Assembly: GCF_003752175.1 (NCBI RefSeq)
Contig: NZ_RJVF01000008.1
Coordinates: 1 to 64,000, forward strand
DNA from: Comamonas sp. BIGb0124
GTDB taxonomy: Bacteria; Pseudomonadota; Gammaproteobacteria; Burkholderiales; Burkholderiaceae_C
Direction of reading: 5' to 3'
Length of the DNA stretch: 64,000 nt
Positions 35,340 to 46,365 of the stretch are shown piece after piece. The position numbers and the translations under genes are program-made. The notes beneath the pieces were generated by a model. The model saw only the letters and a list, made by a program, of their open reading frames with translations. It ran no database searches and had not been told where the DNA came from. Position 1 is the first letter of the stretch, and each line of letters begins with the position of its first letter.

Positions 35340-36862
35340 GATGAGCAACTGATGGTGATGTTGGAGGCCCAGTCCGGGGGGAATCCAGCCAGCGCGTCGT
35401 GCTGCGGGTGTTCGTCATATGGGGACGACAGCACGCTCAGCAAGTCCTGCGTGGGCTGGAAGTCGCCGTTCTCGGCGGCTTCGATGGCGGTTTGCGCCAG
35501 ATGGTTGCGCAGCACGTACTTGGGATTGGTGCGCAGCATGGCGGCCGAAATGGCCGCGGTGTCGCGCCCCGCCACGTGCGCGGTGTAGTCGGCCGCCCAG
35601 GCGTCGAGGGCCGGGCGATCGAGAAACAGGTCGCGCACGGCCTCGAACTGCGGTGTGCCCGGCAGCCCCTCGCTCAGGCGGCGCCAGAAGATGGGGTAGT
35701 CGGTGCGCTCCCGGGCCATGAGCTGGAGCAGCGGATTGAGCAGACGGATCTCGCCGTCGGCATCGAGCTCCGGCAGGCCGAGCTTGGCGCCCATGGCCCG
35801 GCGCAGCAATCCGGGAAAGTCGGCTTTGTAGGTCTCGAGTGCGGCCAGTGCGGTGTCCGAATCGCCGATGAGCGGCATCAGGGCCTGGCCCAGTGCATAC
35901 AGGTTCCACATCGCCACATTCGGCTGCCGGTTGTAGGCATAGCGGCCCTGATGGTCGCTGTGGTTGCAGATGTGGGTGGGATCGAAGCCGTCGAGGAACT
36001 GGAAGGGACCGTAGTCCAGGGTCAGGCCCAGGATGCTCATGTTGTCCGTGTTCATGACGCCGTGGCAGAAACCGATGGCCTGCCAGTCCGCCATCAGCGC
36101 CGCCGTACGTGCCGTGACGGCGGCGAGCAAGGCGGTGTAGGGCTGGGTTTCATCGGCGCAACCGGGGTAGTGGTGCGCGATGACGAAGTCGGCCAACTGC
36201 CGCAGCTCGTCATGCAGGCCGTTGTGCGAGAAGTGCTCGAAATGGCCAAAACGAATGAAGCTGGGTGCCACGCGGGTGACCACGGCGGCCGTTTCGGTTT
36301 CCTCGCGCCGCACGGGGGCGGGCGAGCCGGTGATGCACAGCGCGCGGGTGGTGGCCACGCCCAGGCCATGCAGGGCCTCGCTGGCGAGGAACTCCCGGAT
36401 GGACGAGCGCAGCACGGCGCGCCCGTCGCCCATGCGCGAATACGGCGTGGGGCCGGATCCCTTGAGCTGAAACTCCATCGGGCCGGCGGCCGTGCGGGTT
36501 TCGCCGAGCAGCAGGGCCCGCCCGTCGCCCAACTGGCCGGCCCACATGCCGAACTGATGCCCGCTGTAGACGGTGGCGATGCTGGCGTTGCCGCCCCAGG
36601 GACGGTTGCCGGTGAAGACATCCAGCGCTTCGTCGCTCGCCAACCAATCGAGGTCCAGGCCGAGCTCGCGTGCCAGGCCCTCGTTGCGGGCCACCCAGTG
36701 AGGGCCGGGCAGGGCGCGCGCAGGCCATGCGGTCGAGAAGGCCGGTCCCAGGCTGTGAAAGCGGTTGAGCCAGGCTGGCCTGCCGGCCAGAGGGGCGCCG
36801 GCGGTCGGGTCGGCCGGGCTGGGGGTGGATTCGGAGGAAGCCGTGAAGGAAGCAGTCTGCAT
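35336..36862 (-). CDS. selO: Protein adenylyltransferase SelO (YdiU)
   Basis: A 508-residue pseudokinase-fold AMPylase. The N-terminal part contains [20 protein letters not shown], then [13 protein letters not shown] and [18 protein letters not shown]; the active-site region is [20 protein letters not shown]. It transfers AMP to Ser/Thr/Tyr of target proteins, many of them redox proteins such as glutaredoxin. The protein ends ISCSS: the Cys three from the end matches the selenocysteine position of the animal homologue. ATG 36862 avoids a 121-codon extension of poor quality. It is coupled to msrB by an ATGA overlap. Confidence 0.96.
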   Translation of the reverse strand: MQTASFTASSESTPSPADPTAGAPLAGRPAWLNRFHSLGPAFSTAWPARALPGPHWVARNEGLARELGLDLDWLASDEALDVFTGNRPWGGNASIATVYSGHQFGMWAGQLGDGRALLLGETRTAAGPMEFQLKGSGPTPYSRMGDGRAVLRSSIREFLASEALHGLGVATTRALCITGSPAPVRREETETAAVVTRVAPSFIRFGHFEHFSHNGLHDELRQLADFVIAHHYPGCADETQPYTALLAAVTARTAALMADWQAIGFCHGVMNTDNMSILGLTLDYGPFQFLDGFDPTHICNHSDHQGRYAYNRQPNVAMWNLYALGQALMPLIGDSDTALAALETYKADFPGLLRRAMGAKLGLPELDADGEIRLLNPLLQLMARERTDYPIFWRRLSEGLPGTPQFEAVRDLFLDRPALDAWAADYTAHVAGRDTAAISAAMLRTNPKYVLRNHLAQTAIEAAENGDFQPTQDLLSVLSSPYDEHPQHDALAGFPPDWASNITISCSS

Positions 36863-37103
36863 GACTCTATTGTCCCTCTCCTGTGCAGGGCGAGCAGGCC
36901 GGCGCGAAGTAGACCTACGCGCGGCAGGCCGATGTGACGATGCCGCAGGTGTCATGCAGGCGACAACATCGTGCATCACGCGGGAAAGCACTGATTTTTT
37001 GCAGCATCCCCTCGGATTCTGCAGGGGCGGGCTCGGTCTACCATAGGGCGGACCGCCACAGAACGCCTGGCCGGAGCAGGCCGGCCCAACCAGGAGACAG
37101 CCC

Positions 37104-38732
37104 ATGCTGGGATTGATGCAGAAACAGCCCTTGCTGGTTTCCAATCTGCTGAGTTTCGCCGAGCGCCACCATGGCGACAGCGAGATCGTGTCGCGCCGGG
37201 TGGAGGGTGACCTGCACCGGTGCACCTACCGGGACGTGGCCCGCCGGGCGCGGCAGTTGGCCAATGCGCTCGACGCGTGGGGTGAACTGCCGGGTGCGCG
37301 CATCGGTACGCTGGCCTGGAACGGCTATCGCCACCTGGAGCTCTATTACGCCGCCGGTGGCAGCGGCCGGGTGGTGCACACGCTCAATCCGCGGCTGCAT
37401 CCCGAGCAGATCGTCTGGATCGTCAACCATGCCGACGACCAGGCGCTGTTCTTCGACCTCACCTTCCTGCCCATCGTGCAGGCCATCTGCAAGCAGTGCC
37501 CCGGTGTGCGGCACTGGGTGGCCCTGACGGACGAGGAACACCTGCCGCGCGACACCGGCATTCCGGGACTGCTGGCCTACGAAAGCGTGCTGGCCGAGCA
37601 CGGCGACGACTACAGCTGGCCCGAGTTCGACGAGAACACCGCCTGCGGCATGTGCTACACGAGCGGCACCACCGGCCATCCGAAGGCCGTGCTGTACAGC
37701 AACCGTTCGTCCGTCCTGCATGCCTACGCCGCCAGTCTGCCCGACGTGATGGCGCTGTCGGCGCGCGACGTGGTGCTGCCCGTGGTGCCGATGTTCCACG
37801 TCAATGCCTGGGGCATTCCGTACTCGGCGCCGCTGGTGGGGGCCAAGCTGGTCTTTCCGGGTCCGGGCCTGGATGGCAAGTCGCTCTACGAACTGATGGA
37901 AAGCGAGCGCGTGACTTTCGCCGCCGGCGTGCCGACGGTCTGGCAGATGCTGCTGACCCATCTGCAGACCCACAGCCTGCGGTTTTCCACGCTGCAGCGC
38001 ACGGTGATCGGCGGCTCGGCCTGCCCGCCGGCCATGATCGACACCTTCGAGCGCGATTACGGCGTGCGGGCCATGCATGCCTGGGGCATGACCGAGATGA
38101 GTCCGCTGGGGACGCTGGCCACGCTCAAGAGCAAACACGACGGCATGGACGAAAGCCTCAAACGCACCCTGCTGGCCAAGCAGGGGCGTGCCATCTTCGG
38201 CGTCGACATGAAGATCGTGGGCGACGACGGACGCGCTCTGCCGCACGATGGCCAGACCTTTGGCGATCTCTATGTGAAGGGCCCCTGGGTGGTCGAGGGC
38301 TATTACCGCCAGGCGGGCGAGGGGCCGTTGGTCAACGGCTGGTTTCCCACGGGCGATGTCGCCACCATCGACGAGGACGGCTACCTGCAGATCACCGACC
38401 GCAGCAAGGACGTGATCAAGTCGGGCGGCGAGTGGATCAGTTCGATCGCGATCGAGAACCTCGCCATGTCGCATCCCGGGGTGGCCATGGCGGCGTGTAT
38501 CGGCATGCCCCACCCCAAGTGGGACGAACGGCCCATCGTGGTGGTGGCGCGCAGGCCCGGAAGCACGGTCAGCCGCGAGGAACTGCTGCAGCATTACCAC
38601 GGCAAGGCCGCCAAATGGCAGGTGCCCGACGATGTGATCTTTGTCGATGCGATCCCGCTCGGCGCGACCGGCAAGATGCTCAAGACCCGGCTGCGCGAGC
38701 AGCTCAAGGATTACCGTTGGCCCGGGGCCTGA
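37104..38732 (+). CDS. Fatty-acyl-CoA ligase (AMP-forming)
   Basis: A 542-residue ANL-family ligase. Motifs: the P-loop [20 protein letters not shown], then [20 protein letters not shown], then [13 protein letters not shown], then the hinge [15 protein letters not shown] and the catalytic lysine in [15 protein letters not shown]. The size and MFHVNAW pattern fit the medium/long-chain acyl-CoA synthetases of the AlkK/DmdB group. It activates fatty acids for the beta-oxidation enzymes encoded next. Its promoter region is shared with the divergent selO gene. Confidence 0.93.
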   Translation: MLGLMQKQPLLVSNLLSFAERHHGDSEIVSRRVEGDLHRCTYRDVARRARQLANALDAWGELPGARIGTLAWNGYRHLELYYAAGGSGRVVHTLNPRLHPEQIVWIVNHADDQALFFDLTFLPIVQAICKQCPGVRHWVALTDEEHLPRDTGIPGLLAYESVLAEHGDDYSWPEFDENTACGMCYTSGTTGHPKAVLYSNRSSVLHAYAASLPDVMALSARDVVLPVVPMFHVNAWGIPYSAPLVGAKLVFPGPGLDGKSLYELMESERVTFAAGVPTVWQMLLTHLQTHSLRFSTLQRTVIGGSACPPAMIDTFERDYGVRAMHAWGMTEMSPLGTLATLKSKHDGMDESLKRTLLAKQGRAIFGVDMKIVGDDGRALPHDGQTFGDLYVKGPWVVEGYYRQAGEGPLVNGWFPTGDVATIDEDGYLQITDRSKDVIKSGGEWISSIAIENLAMSHPGVAMAACIGMPHPKWDERPIVVVARRPGSTVSREELLQHYHGKAAKWQVPDDVIFVDAIPLGATGKMLKTRLREQLKDYRWPGA

Positions 38733-38795
38733 TCGGCGCGGCCGGCCGGGAGCGGTCTGTTCCATGTCCATGTTTCTGTGTCTGAAAGCAAGCGG

Positions 38796-40925
38796 ATGAC
38801 TGCTCTTTACCAATTCCTCGGCGACATCGCCGTGATCACGCTGGATCACCCGCCCGTGAATGGCCTGGACCTCGCCACGCGGCGTGCCGTGGTTCAGGCG
38901 CTGCTGCGCGCGCAGTCCGACGGCGCGGTGCAGGCCGTGGTGCTCGACGGCGCGGGCCGGACGTTCTCGGGCGGAGCCGACATCAAGGAATTCGGCACCG
39001 ACCGGGCCATGCAGTCCCCGCACTTGCTGGATGTGATCGAGCTCATCGAGTCGTTCGGCAAGCCCGTGGTGGCGGCCCTGCATGGCGCGGCCATGGGGGG
39101 CGGTCTGGAGCTCGCGCTGGGCTGTCATTACCGGGTGGCTTCGGCCGGCACGCGGCTGGCGCTGCCCGAGGTCAAGCTCGGCCTGCTGCCCGGAGCCGGA
39201 GGGACGCAGCGCCTGCCGCGCGTGCTGGGTGTCGAGGCGGCGCTCAACCTCATCCTGTCGGGCGAAGCCGTGCTGGCCGAGGCCGTGGCCCGGCTGCCGG
39301 GCCAGAAGCTGCTTGATCTGCTGGTCAGCGATCCGCAGCAACTGCGCGATGCCGCGGTTTCGTTTGCGCGTTCGGTCGCGGCTGACCGTCCGCTGCCGCA
39401 GGTGCGCCGGCTTCCGGCCGGACATCCGCAGGGCGCGGCGTTCTTTCAGTTCGCGCGCAACACGGCTCGTGCGATGGCACCCCATATCCCGGCTCCGCTG
39501 GCCTGCGTGGATGCGGTGGAGGCCGCCACCACACGTCCGTTCGAGGTCGGGCTGGCCTACGAGCGCGAGCGTTTCATGGGCCTCATGTACACACCCGTGA
39601 GCCGGGCCCTTCGCCATGTGTTTCTGGCCGAACGCGGCACGGCCCGTATCGCCGATGTGCCCGATGACACCCCGCGGCGGCCGGTCCTGGCCGTCGGCGT
39701 GGTGGGCGCGGGCACCATGGGCAGCGGCATCGCGGTCAACTTCCTCGATGCCGGTTTGCCCGTGGCCTTGCTCGAGAGCAGCGCGGAGGCACTCGAGCGT
39801 GGCACTGCCGCCGTGACCCGCATCTTCGAGGGCCGGGTCAAGAAAGGAAAGCTGTCGGCCGAAGCCTGTACCCAGCGGCTGGCCCTGCTGCAGCCGACGC
39901 TCGACGACAGCGACCTGGGCCGGGCCGATCTGCTCATCGAGGCGGTATACGAGGACTTCGATGTCAAGGCTGCGGTGTTCCGGCGGCTCGACGCGGTCGC
40001 CAAGCCCGGTGCCATCCTGGCCACCAATACCTCCACACTCGATGTCGACCGCATCGCCGCCTGCACGCGACGGCCGCAGGATGTGGTGGGGCTGCACTTC
40101 TTCAGCCCGGCCCATGTGATGAAGCTGCTGGAAGTGGTGCGTGGACGCGAAACCGCACCCGACGTGCTGGCCACCGCGATGGCCCTGGCCCGCCAGATCA
40201 AGAAGACGGCCGTGGTCGCGCGGGTCTGCGACGGCTTCATCGGCAACCGCATGCTCGAGCAATACTTTCGGCAGGCCGGTTTTCTGCTCGACGAGGGGGC
40301 CACGCCGGGCCAGATCGACCAGGCCATCGAGCGCTTCGGACTCGCCATGGGGCCGTTCCGCATGAGCGACCTGGCGGGCAACGACATCGGCTGGGCCATC
40401 CGCAAGCGGCGCTACAGCGAACAACCGGACATGCGCTACAGCGGCACCGCCGACCGGCTGTGCGAAATGGGCCGGTTCGGCCAGAAAACCGGTGCCGGCT
40501 GGTACGACTACCAGCCCGGCCAGCGTTCGGCGCTGCCGAGCGCCGAGGTCGCGCAGATGATCGAGGCGCACCGCGCGACTCTGGGTCTCGCACCGCGCCG
40601 CATCGGCGACCAGGAAATCGTGCAGCGCCTGGTCTATGCGCTGGTCAACGAGGGGGCCAGGCTGCTCGAGGAAGGCATCGCTGCCAAGTCCGGCGATATC
40701 GACATGGTCTACCTCACGGGCTACGGATTTCCGGTCTGGCGGGGCGGACCGATGCATTTTGCGGACCAGCAGGGCCTGCTGTCGGTGGTGCAGACGATGC
40801 GGCGGTTCGCCGCCAATCCGCACGACGACGCCGCTTTCTGGCAGCCCGCACCCCTGCTCGAGAAACTGGCCGCTCAAGGCGGCTCGTTCGGGGCCGATCA
40901 TTCAAGAGGAGGAGCCGCGTCATGA
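38796..40925 (+). CDS. Fused enoyl-CoA hydratase / 3-hydroxyacyl-CoA dehydrogenase (FadB/FadJ type)
   Basis: A 709-residue bifunctional beta-oxidation enzyme. The N-terminal crotonase domain has [12 protein letters not shown], then [20 protein letters not shown] and [20 protein letters not shown] with the two catalytic glutamates. The dehydrogenase part starts near residue 295 with the NAD motif [20 protein letters not shown] and has the catalytic His in [19 protein letters not shown]. It hydrates 2-enoyl-CoA and oxidises the product to 3-oxoacyl-CoA. ATG 38796 is chosen; GTG 38778 would add six residues. The stop overlaps the thiolase start (ATGA). Confidence 0.95.
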   Translation: MTALYQFLGDIAVITLDHPPVNGLDLATRRAVVQALLRAQSDGAVQAVVLDGAGRTFSGGADIKEFGTDRAMQSPHLLDVIELIESFGKPVVAALHGAAMGGGLELALGCHYRVASAGTRLALPEVKLGLLPGAGGTQRLPRVLGVEAALNLILSGEAVLAEAVARLPGQKLLDLLVSDPQQLRDAAVSFARSVAADRPLPQVRRLPAGHPQGAAFFQFARNTARAMAPHIPAPLACVDAVEAATTRPFEVGLAYERERFMGLMYTPVSRALRHVFLAERGTARIADVPDDTPRRPVLAVGVVGAGTMGSGIAVNFLDAGLPVALLESSAEALERGTAAVTRIFEGRVKKGKLSAEACTQRLALLQPTLDDSDLGRADLLIEAVYEDFDVKAAVFRRLDAVAKPGAILATNTSTLDVDRIAACTRRPQDVVGLHFFSPAHVMKLLEVVRGRETAPDVLATAMALARQIKKTAVVARVCDGFIGNRMLEQYFRQAGFLLDEGATPGQIDQAIERFGLAMGPFRMSDLAGNDIGWAIRKRRYSEQPDMRYSGTADRLCEMGRFGQKTGAGWYDYQPGQRSALPSAEVAQMIEAHRATLGLAPRRIGDQEIVQRLVYALVNEGARLLEEGIAAKSGDIDMVYLTGYGFPVWRGGPMHFADQQGLLSVVQTMRRFAANPHDDAAFWQPAPLLEKLAAQGGSFGADHSRGGAAS

Positions 40926-42097
40926 GCCGCGCCGTCATCGTTTCAACCGCCCGCACGCCCCTGGCCAAGAGCTGGAAGGGCGCCTTCAACCTGACCCACG
41001 GTGCCACGCTGGGCGGGCATGCCGTGCAGCACGCCATCCTTCGCGCCGGGCTGGAGCCGGCGCAGGTCGAGGACGTCCTGATGGGCTGCGCAACCCCCGA
41101 GGGGGCGACCGGCGGCAACATCGCGCGCCAGATCGCCCTGCGCGCGGGCTGCCCGGTCACCACGTCCGGCATGACGGTGAACCGTTTCTGCTCGTCGGGT
41201 CTGCAGACCATCGCGCTGGCGGCTCAGCGCATCGTCGCGGGTGAATGCGAGGTACTGGTGGCCGGTGGCGTCGAGAGCATCTCGTGTGTGCAGAACGAGG
41301 CCAACCGCCACATGGCCGAAGAGTCCTGGCTGCTCGAGCACAAGCCCGAGATCTACTGGAACATGCTCCAGACGGCCGAACAGGTCGCCCAGCGCTACGG
41401 CATCGACCGGGAGGCCATGGACCGGTACGGCGCCGCCAGCCAGCAGAAGGCCGAGGCGGCACGCCGGGCCGGGCTGTTCTCGGACGAGATCGCGCCCATC
41501 ACGGTCGTTGCCGGCCTGGCCGATGCCGTCACCGGGCTGCGCACACGCGAGCTCACGGTCAGCGACGACGAAGGCATACGCCCCGGCACCACGTTCGAGG
41601 CGGTCAGCACCATACGCCCTGCGTTGCCGGGCGGACGGGTGGCGGCCGGCAATGCCAGCCAGTTCTCCGACGGAGCAGGCGCCTGTGTGGTGGTGGACGA
41701 GACCTACGCCCAGCGCCACGGGCTGGTGCCGCTGGGCCGGTTCCTGGGGTTTGCCGTCGCCGGCTGCGAGCCCGACGAGATGGGCATCGGCCCGGTCTTC
41801 GCGGTGCCCAAAGTGCTGGATCGGCTGGGCCTGTCCGTGAAGGACATCGATTTGTGGGAGCTCAACGAAGCGTTTGCGGTGCAGGTTCTCTACTGCCGCG
41901 ACCGGCTGGGCATTCCGCCGGATCTCTTGAACGTCAACGGTGGCGCGATTGCCGTGGGCCACCCTTACGGCATGAGCGGCCAGCGGCTGGTCGGGCATGC
42001 CTTGATCGAGGGCAAACGCCGTGGCGCCCGGCGCGTCGCGGTCACGATGTGCATCGGCGGCGGCATGGGGGCCGCCGGGATTTTCGAAATTCTTTGA
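40922..42097 (+). CDS. Acetyl-CoA acyltransferase (thiolase)
   Basis: A 391-residue thiolase completing the beta-oxidation set by cleaving 3-oxoacyl-CoA with CoA. The nucleophilic Cys lies in [19 protein letters not shown], the base-activating His in [19 protein letters not shown], and the second Cys in [18 protein letters not shown] 40922 overlaps the preceding stop, and GGAGGAG lies 8-10 bases upstream. No terminator is visible behind it. Confidence 0.96.
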   Translation: MSRAVIVSTARTPLAKSWKGAFNLTHGATLGGHAVQHAILRAGLEPAQVEDVLMGCATPEGATGGNIARQIALRAGCPVTTSGMTVNRFCSSGLQTIALAAQRIVAGECEVLVAGGVESISCVQNEANRHMAEESWLLEHKPEIYWNMLQTAEQVAQRYGIDREAMDRYGAASQQKAEAARRAGLFSDEIAPITVVAGLADAVTGLRTRELTVSDDEGIRPGTTFEAVSTIRPALPGGRVAAGNASQFSDGAGACVVVDETYAQRHGLVPLGRFLGFAVAGCEPDEMGIGPVFAVPKVLDRLGLSVKDIDLWELNEAFAVQVLYCRDRLGIPPDLLNVNGGAIAVGHPYGMSGQRLVGHALIEGKRRGARRVAVTMCIGGGMGAAGIFEIL

Positions 42098-42323
42098 AAT
42101 CCATGATGAACTGAAAGCCTGTGCCCGATCCATCGGATGGGTACTCATTGCTATGAAAAAAGGAACTCTCCTCGTTGAGATGGAGTGATCTGCGGACGTT
42201 TGTCACGCCGCAGCGCCATGAGCTGGGCTAGACTTCCGCGCGGGGCGATCGCCCGATCGTCCCGTTGCCGCGGCCTCAGGGTCCGCGCTTGCACCGATTT
42301 TGGTGTTTGTCCTGTCTTCTTCC

Positions 42324-42953
42324 ATGAGCACCCCCCGTAAACCTGTCTCGCACGAAAAAGCACGTTTTCCGATCCGGCCTCTGCCGCATCTCATCTTTGC
42401 CAGCCGCTGGCTGCAACTGCCGCTGTATCTGGGCCTGATCCTGGCCCAGGGCATCTACGTTTTTCACTTCTGGGTTGAATTGGTCCATCTGCTCGAGGCG
42501 GCCTTCGGCAACACCGACGCGCTGCACAAGCTGGTCAGCAGCATCGGCTACAAGACCGATGTCATGCCCACCGGTCTCAACGAGACCATCATCATGCTGG
42601 TGGTGCTGGCGCTGATCGACGTGGTGATGATCTCCAACCTGCTGATCATGGTGATCGTGGGCGGCTACGAGACTTTTGTCTCGCGCATGAACCTCGAGGG
42701 CCATCCCGACCAGCCGGAATGGCTGAGCCACGTCAACGCCAGCGTGCTCAAGGTCAAGCTGGCCACGGCCATCATCGGCATCAGCTCCATCCATCTGCTC
42801 AAGACCTTCATCAATGCCGACAACTATTCGGACAAGGTGCTGATCTCGCAGACCGTGATTCACATCACCTTCCTGCTGTCCGCCATCGCGATCGCCTATT
42901 GCGACCGCCTCATGACCCCTGTGGGCCATGGCAAGGACGTATCCGACCACTGA
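42324..42953 (+). CDS. YqhA/TIGR00645-family inner-membrane protein
   Basis: A 209-residue membrane protein with about four helices. The family pattern FASRWLQLPLYLGLILAQGI, then DVVMISNLLIMVIVGGYETF, then LKVKLATAIIGISSIHLLKT is plain. The biochemical function is unknown; E. coli YqhA is the best-known member. It starts at ATG 42324. The gene follows the fatty-acid operon after 226 bp and precedes a small Dabb protein. Confidence 0.92.
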   Translation: MSTPRKPVSHEKARFPIRPLPHLIFASRWLQLPLYLGLILAQGIYVFHFWVELVHLLEAAFGNTDALHKLVSSIGYKTDVMPTGLNETIIMLVVLALIDVVMISNLLIMVIVGGYETFVSRMNLEGHPDQPEWLSHVNASVLKVKLATAIIGISSIHLLKTFINADNYSDKVLISQTVIHITFLLSAIAIAYCDRLMTPVGHGKDVSDH

Positions 42954-43001
42954 ACCGAGCCGGGTACGGTGCGTTTCGGCGTGCCGTGCCCTTCATCTTC
43001 C

Positions 43002-43304
43002 ATGATCAAACACATCGTTTTCTGGACTTTCCACGAGCAGGCCGACGGCGCCGACAAGGCCGCCAACCTGACGCGCGCCAAGGCGCTGCTCGATGCGTGC
43101 GCATCGCTGGTCCCCGGCACGCTGGCCTTCGAAGTGGCCATCGCGCAGCCGGGGATGGACTGCACCTACGATCTGGTGCTGTACTCGGCGTTCGAGGACC
43201 AGGCAGCACTCGACGCCTATCAGAACCATCCTCAGCATGTGGCGCTCAAGCCCTTCATGAGTGCGGCGCGCAAGGAGCGCCAATGCATGGACTACACCGT
43301 GTGA
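43002..43304 (+). CDS. Dabb-family (stress-responsive alpha/beta-barrel) small protein
   Basis: A 100-residue protein beginning MIKHIVFWTFHEQADGADKA, the standard start of dimeric alpha/beta-barrel (Dabb) proteins. It also has TYDLVLYSAFEDQAALDAYQ followed by HPQHVALKPFM. Members are small cytoplasmic ferredoxin-like dimers, some of them enzymes or heme binders. The role is unknown here. It lies 48 bp after the YqhA-type gene on the same strand. Confidence 0.88.
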   Translation: MIKHIVFWTFHEQADGADKAANLTRAKALLDACASLVPGTLAFEVAIAQPGMDCTYDLVLYSAFEDQAALDAYQNHPQHVALKPFMSAARKERQCMDYTV

Positions 43305-43477
43305 TGGCCGTTCCGGGCGGCCGTTGATCGGCGCTCGAAAAGGCCCCCGATCGGGCTATCGCGACTGAGACAGGAGAGGCCATCTCTTGTGCGCACAATG
43401 ACGCGTGCAGGCACTGGGCCTGCCCCTGTACCGCAGGCGCGGGGCAGGGCACGACCACCGGGCCGGCAGGAGACGAC

Positions 43478-44272
43478 ATGGCGCGCAACATCCAGCAACT
43501 GTTCAATCTCGAGGGCCGCACGGCCCTGGTCACGGGCGGTTCACGCGGACTGGGACTGCAGTTCGCCCAGGCCCTTGCAGAGGCCGGCGCCCGCGTGGTC
43601 ATCAGTTCGCGCAAGGCCGCCGAGCTCGAGCAGGCCGCCGCCGGCCTGCGCAGTGCCGGGCACGACGTGCACGCCGCGGCCGCCGACTGTGCGGATCCCG
43701 CCGACCTCCAGCGCCTGTGCGACGACGCCCATCGGCACCTCGGCCATCTCGACATCCTGGTCAACAACGCCGGTGCCACCTGGGGCGCCCCCGCCGAGTC
43801 GCATCCCCTCGAAGCCTGGGACAAGGTCATGAATCTGAATGTCCGCGGTTATTTCCTGCTGTCGCAGGCCGTGGCACGGGCCTCGATGATTCCCAGGCAA
43901 GGCGGCAGCATCATCAATCTGGCCTCGATTGCCGGGCTGGGGGGCAATCCGGTGTCCATGCAGACCCTGGCCTACAACACCTCCAAGGGTGCAGCCATCA
44001 ATTTCACCCGGGCGCTGGCGGCCGAATGGGGACGCTACAACATCCGGGTGAATGCGATCTGCCCGGGCTTCTTCCCGAGCAAGATGACCCATGGCCTGCT
44101 CGAGGCCACGGGCGGGCCGGACGCCATGGCGGCCCGCGCCCCGCTGCGACGGCTCGGCGACGACGAGGACCTGAAGGGCCTGTGCCTGCTCTTTGCATCG
44201 GACGCCGGCAAACACATCACCGGGCAGTGGCTGGCCGTGGACGGCGGCATGAGCGTGGTGACCGGCGGCTGA
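43478..44272 (+). CDS. SDR-family NAD(P)-dependent oxidoreductase
   Basis: A 264-residue classical SDR. Motifs: LVTGGSRGLGLQFAQALAEA for cofactor binding, ILVNNAGATWGAP, INLASIAGLGG (catalytic Ser) and LAYNTSKGAAINFTRALAAE (Tyr and Lys), then ITGQWLAVDGG at the end. It resembles the RhlG / gluconate-5-dehydrogenase subgroup. It sits just before a hotdog thioesterase, suggesting action on acyl-CoA or hydroxyacyl substrates as part of the fatty-acid region. Confidence 0.92.
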   Translation: MARNIQQLFNLEGRTALVTGGSRGLGLQFAQALAEAGARVVISSRKAAELEQAAAGLRSAGHDVHAAAADCADPADLQRLCDDAHRHLGHLDILVNNAGATWGAPAESHPLEAWDKVMNLNVRGYFLLSQAVARASMIPRQGGSIINLASIAGLGGNPVSMQTLAYNTSKGAAINFTRALAAEWGRYNIRVNAICPGFFPSKMTHGLLEATGGPDAMAARAPLRRLGDDEDLKGLCLLFASDAGKHITGQWLAVDGGMSVVTGG

Positions 44273-44379
44273 GCAGGTTAGAGTGGCGGTTTGCCCGCGC
44301 AGACGAGCGGATGCAGGGGGTCTCGCCCCGATCGCACCCGGCTTTGCACCGGCACGGACCCGCCACAAGGACTAGCCCC

Positions 44380-44820
44380 ATGACACCCGATCCCCGTTTC
44401 GGCGTCGAGATTCCCTTCGTCAGCCTGCTGGGCTTCACGCTCGAACAGTTTGCCGATGGCGCCTCGGAACTGCATTACACCCCCGAGGAAGCCCACCTCA
44501 ACTCGTTCGGCGTGGCCCACGGCGGTGCCTGCATGACCTTGCTCGATGTTGCGATGGCGACCGCTGCGCGCAGTGTCGAAAAAGACATGGGCGCGGTGAC
44601 CATCGAGATGAAGACCAGCTTCATGCGGCCCTCCCGGGGGGCACTGGTGGCTCACGGCAAGCTGTTGCACCGCACCGCCACCATGGCGTTCACCGAAGCA
44701 CGCATCGTCGATGCCGCCGGCCAGCTGTGTGCCCACGCCACCGGCACCTTCAAGTATGTCAAGCGCCTGCCCGTGGGGCCGCGCAGCACGCAGGGGTTGC
44801 GTCCCGTCTCGACCGACTGA
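44380..44820 (+). CDS. PaaI-family hotdog-fold thioesterase
   Basis: A 146-residue hotdog protein. The active region AHLNSFGVAHGGACMTLLDV contains the conserved Asn/His/Gly/Gly and a nucleophile or base at the start of the long helix, and VTIEMKTSFMRPS follows as the central strand. It would hydrolyse acyl- or aryl-CoA thioesters. It stands 107 bp after the SDR gene on the same strand. ATG 44380 gives the usual length. Confidence 0.9.
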   Translation: MTPDPRFGVEIPFVSLLGFTLEQFADGASELHYTPEEAHLNSFGVAHGGACMTLLDVAMATAARSVEKDMGAVTIEMKTSFMRPSRGALVAHGKLLHRTATMAFTEARIVDAAGQLCAHATGTFKYVKRLPVGPRSTQGLRPVSTD

Positions 44821-44910
44821 GGGCGACCGCGTTCGGGCGGGTGCGGCCATCGCCCTGGCGGGAAGCCGCGCGCAAGCAAGGGACGGGCGTTTGCGCTAAA
44901 GTCGCGCCCC

Positions 44911-46152
44911 ATGCCTGCCGACCATCACCCCATGCCCGACACCCGACCCACTTTCCGGGACCTGCTGGCCCTGCGGTCCTACATCAGGTTCTGGGGCACA
45001 CGTCTGCTGGGCACCGCGGCCACGCAGATGCTGATGGTCGCCATCGGTTGGCAGATGTACGACCTGACCGGCAGCGCCTGGGACCTGGGCCTGGTCGGCC
45101 TCTACCAGTTCGCCCCCGCGCTGCTCCTGACCCTGCTGGCGGGCCATGCGGCCGACCGGTTCAACCGTGCGCGCATCGTGGCGATCTGCCTCGGTGTCGA
45201 TGCGGTGTCGGCCATCATGCTGGTGACGGCGACCGAAGGCCACTGGGTCACCCGCGATCTGCTGCTGGGGATCTCGGTCGTGCTGGGCATGGTGCGGGCG
45301 TTCCAGATGCCGGCGCAGCAGTCGCTTGTGCCTTCGCTGGTGCCGCCGGCCATGCTGCCGCGGGCCATGGCTTTCTCGTCGGCCGGGCTGCAGGCGGCCA
45401 TCATCGGCGGGCCGGCGCTGGGGGGCCTGATCTTTGTGGCGGGCGCCTCGGCGGTGTACGCCACCAGCGCGGTGCTGTTCATCGGCGGCTGCCTGCTGAT
45501 GGCGGGCCTGCGCTACAACTACACGCCCCAGGCGCGTGCGCCGATGTCTCTCGACAGCCTGTTCGCCGGTGTGCGTTTCATCTGGCAGCGCAAGCCGGTG
45601 CTGGGCGCGATCTCGCTCGATCTGTTTGCGGTGCTGCTGGGGGGCGCGGTGGCCTTGCTGCCCATGTTCGCCAAGGACATCCTGCACACCGGGCCTTGGG
45701 GCCTGGGCCTGCTGCGGGCGTCGCCGGCCTTGGGCGCGCTGGTCACCTCGGTGATCCTGACCCGCTGGCCGCTCGAGCGGCGCGTGGGGCCCCGACTGCT
45801 GGCCGCGGTGGCGATCTTCGGCGTGGCCACGCTGGTGTTTGCGTTCTCCCGCAATCTGGTGCTGTCCATGGCGGCCTTGGCCGTGACCGGTGCCATGGAC
45901 ATGGTCAGCGTGGTCGTGCGCCAGACCCTGGTGCAGCTCGAGACGCCCGACGCCATGCGCGGCAGGGTGAGCGCGGTCAACTCGGTGTTCATCGGCGCGA
46001 GCAATCAGCTCGGCGAGTTCGAGTCGGGTGCCACGGCGGCCTTGCTGGGACCGGTGGGCTCGGTGGTGCTGGGCGGGGTGGGGACGATTGCCGTGGCGCT
46101 GTGCTGGCGGCGGCTGTTTCCGGAACTTGCGCAGCGAGACCGTTTGAACTGA
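44911..46152 (+). CDS. MFS transporter of the EntS-like (MFS_3) group
   Basis: A 413-residue exporter with twelve hydrophobic segments. FWGTRLLGTAATQMLMVAIG, then WQMYDLTGSAWDLGLVGLYQ and LLTLLAGHAADRFNRARIVA are the family motifs of MFS_3, which includes the enterobactin exporter EntS. The late loop VRQTLVQLETPDAMRGRVSA is also typical. The substrate is unknown; siderophore or drug export is usual for the group. An ATG at 44932 is a possible alternative start. Confidence 0.9.
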   Translation: MPADHHPMPDTRPTFRDLLALRSYIRFWGTRLLGTAATQMLMVAIGWQMYDLTGSAWDLGLVGLYQFAPALLLTLLAGHAADRFNRARIVAICLGVDAVSAIMLVTATEGHWVTRDLLLGISVVLGMVRAFQMPAQQSLVPSLVPPAMLPRAMAFSSAGLQAAIIGGPALGGLIFVAGASAVYATSAVLFIGGCLLMAGLRYNYTPQARAPMSLDSLFAGVRFIWQRKPVLGAISLDLFAVLLGGAVALLPMFAKDILHTGPWGLGLLRASPALGALVTSVILTRWPLERRVGPRLLAAVAIFGVATLVFAFSRNLVLSMAALAVTGAMDMVSVVVRQTLVQLETPDAMRGRVSAVNSVFIGASNQLGEFESGATAALLGPVGSVVLGGVGTIAVALCWRRLFPELAQRDRLN

Positions 46153-46232
46153 TCCAAGTCAAACTTTTGTTTTGCTAGCACCAGGTGACTGCATGCGGTC
46201 GTCTTATGCTGACTCGCTCGGTTTTCGAGGGA

Positions 46233-46259
46233 TTTTTGCCCGATCGACCCGGGCAAAAA
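46233..46259. repeat. Perfect 10-bp inverted repeat upstream of the diguanylate cyclase gene
   Basis: Arms TTTTTGCCCG / CGGGCAAAAA around a 7-base centre. The T and A tracts are on the outside in the order opposite to a terminator, so it is more likely an operator or an RNA hairpin. It lies 107-133 bp before the start of the GGDEF gene, in a 213-bp gap. Confidence 0.5.
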
Positions 46260-46365
46260 GGGTTGAGTCCGGCGAACGGCTGTGGAACACTCTTCGGTTC
46301 AGTAAGGGGGGACAGGTCAAAAATTGCCTGTCGACACAATAATGTCGTGATAGGCCAAGCAAGAC

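Noticed and set aside
37038-40901. Open frame of 1287 codons on the minus strand
   Set aside because: It lies fully antisense to the acyl-CoA ligase and the hydratase/dehydrogenase genes, which have intact catalytic motifs. Its composition (Arg, His, Gly, Gln) is typical of a reverse-strand artefact.
42154-42189. 11-codon ORF with a poly-Lys start after the thiolase gene
   Set aside because: Too short, no ribosome site and no sign of attenuation structure; not supported as a gene.
46233-46259. Inverted repeat first read as a terminator of the MFS gene
   Set aside because: The T tract comes before the stem and the A tract after it, the reverse of a Rho-independent terminator on either strand.
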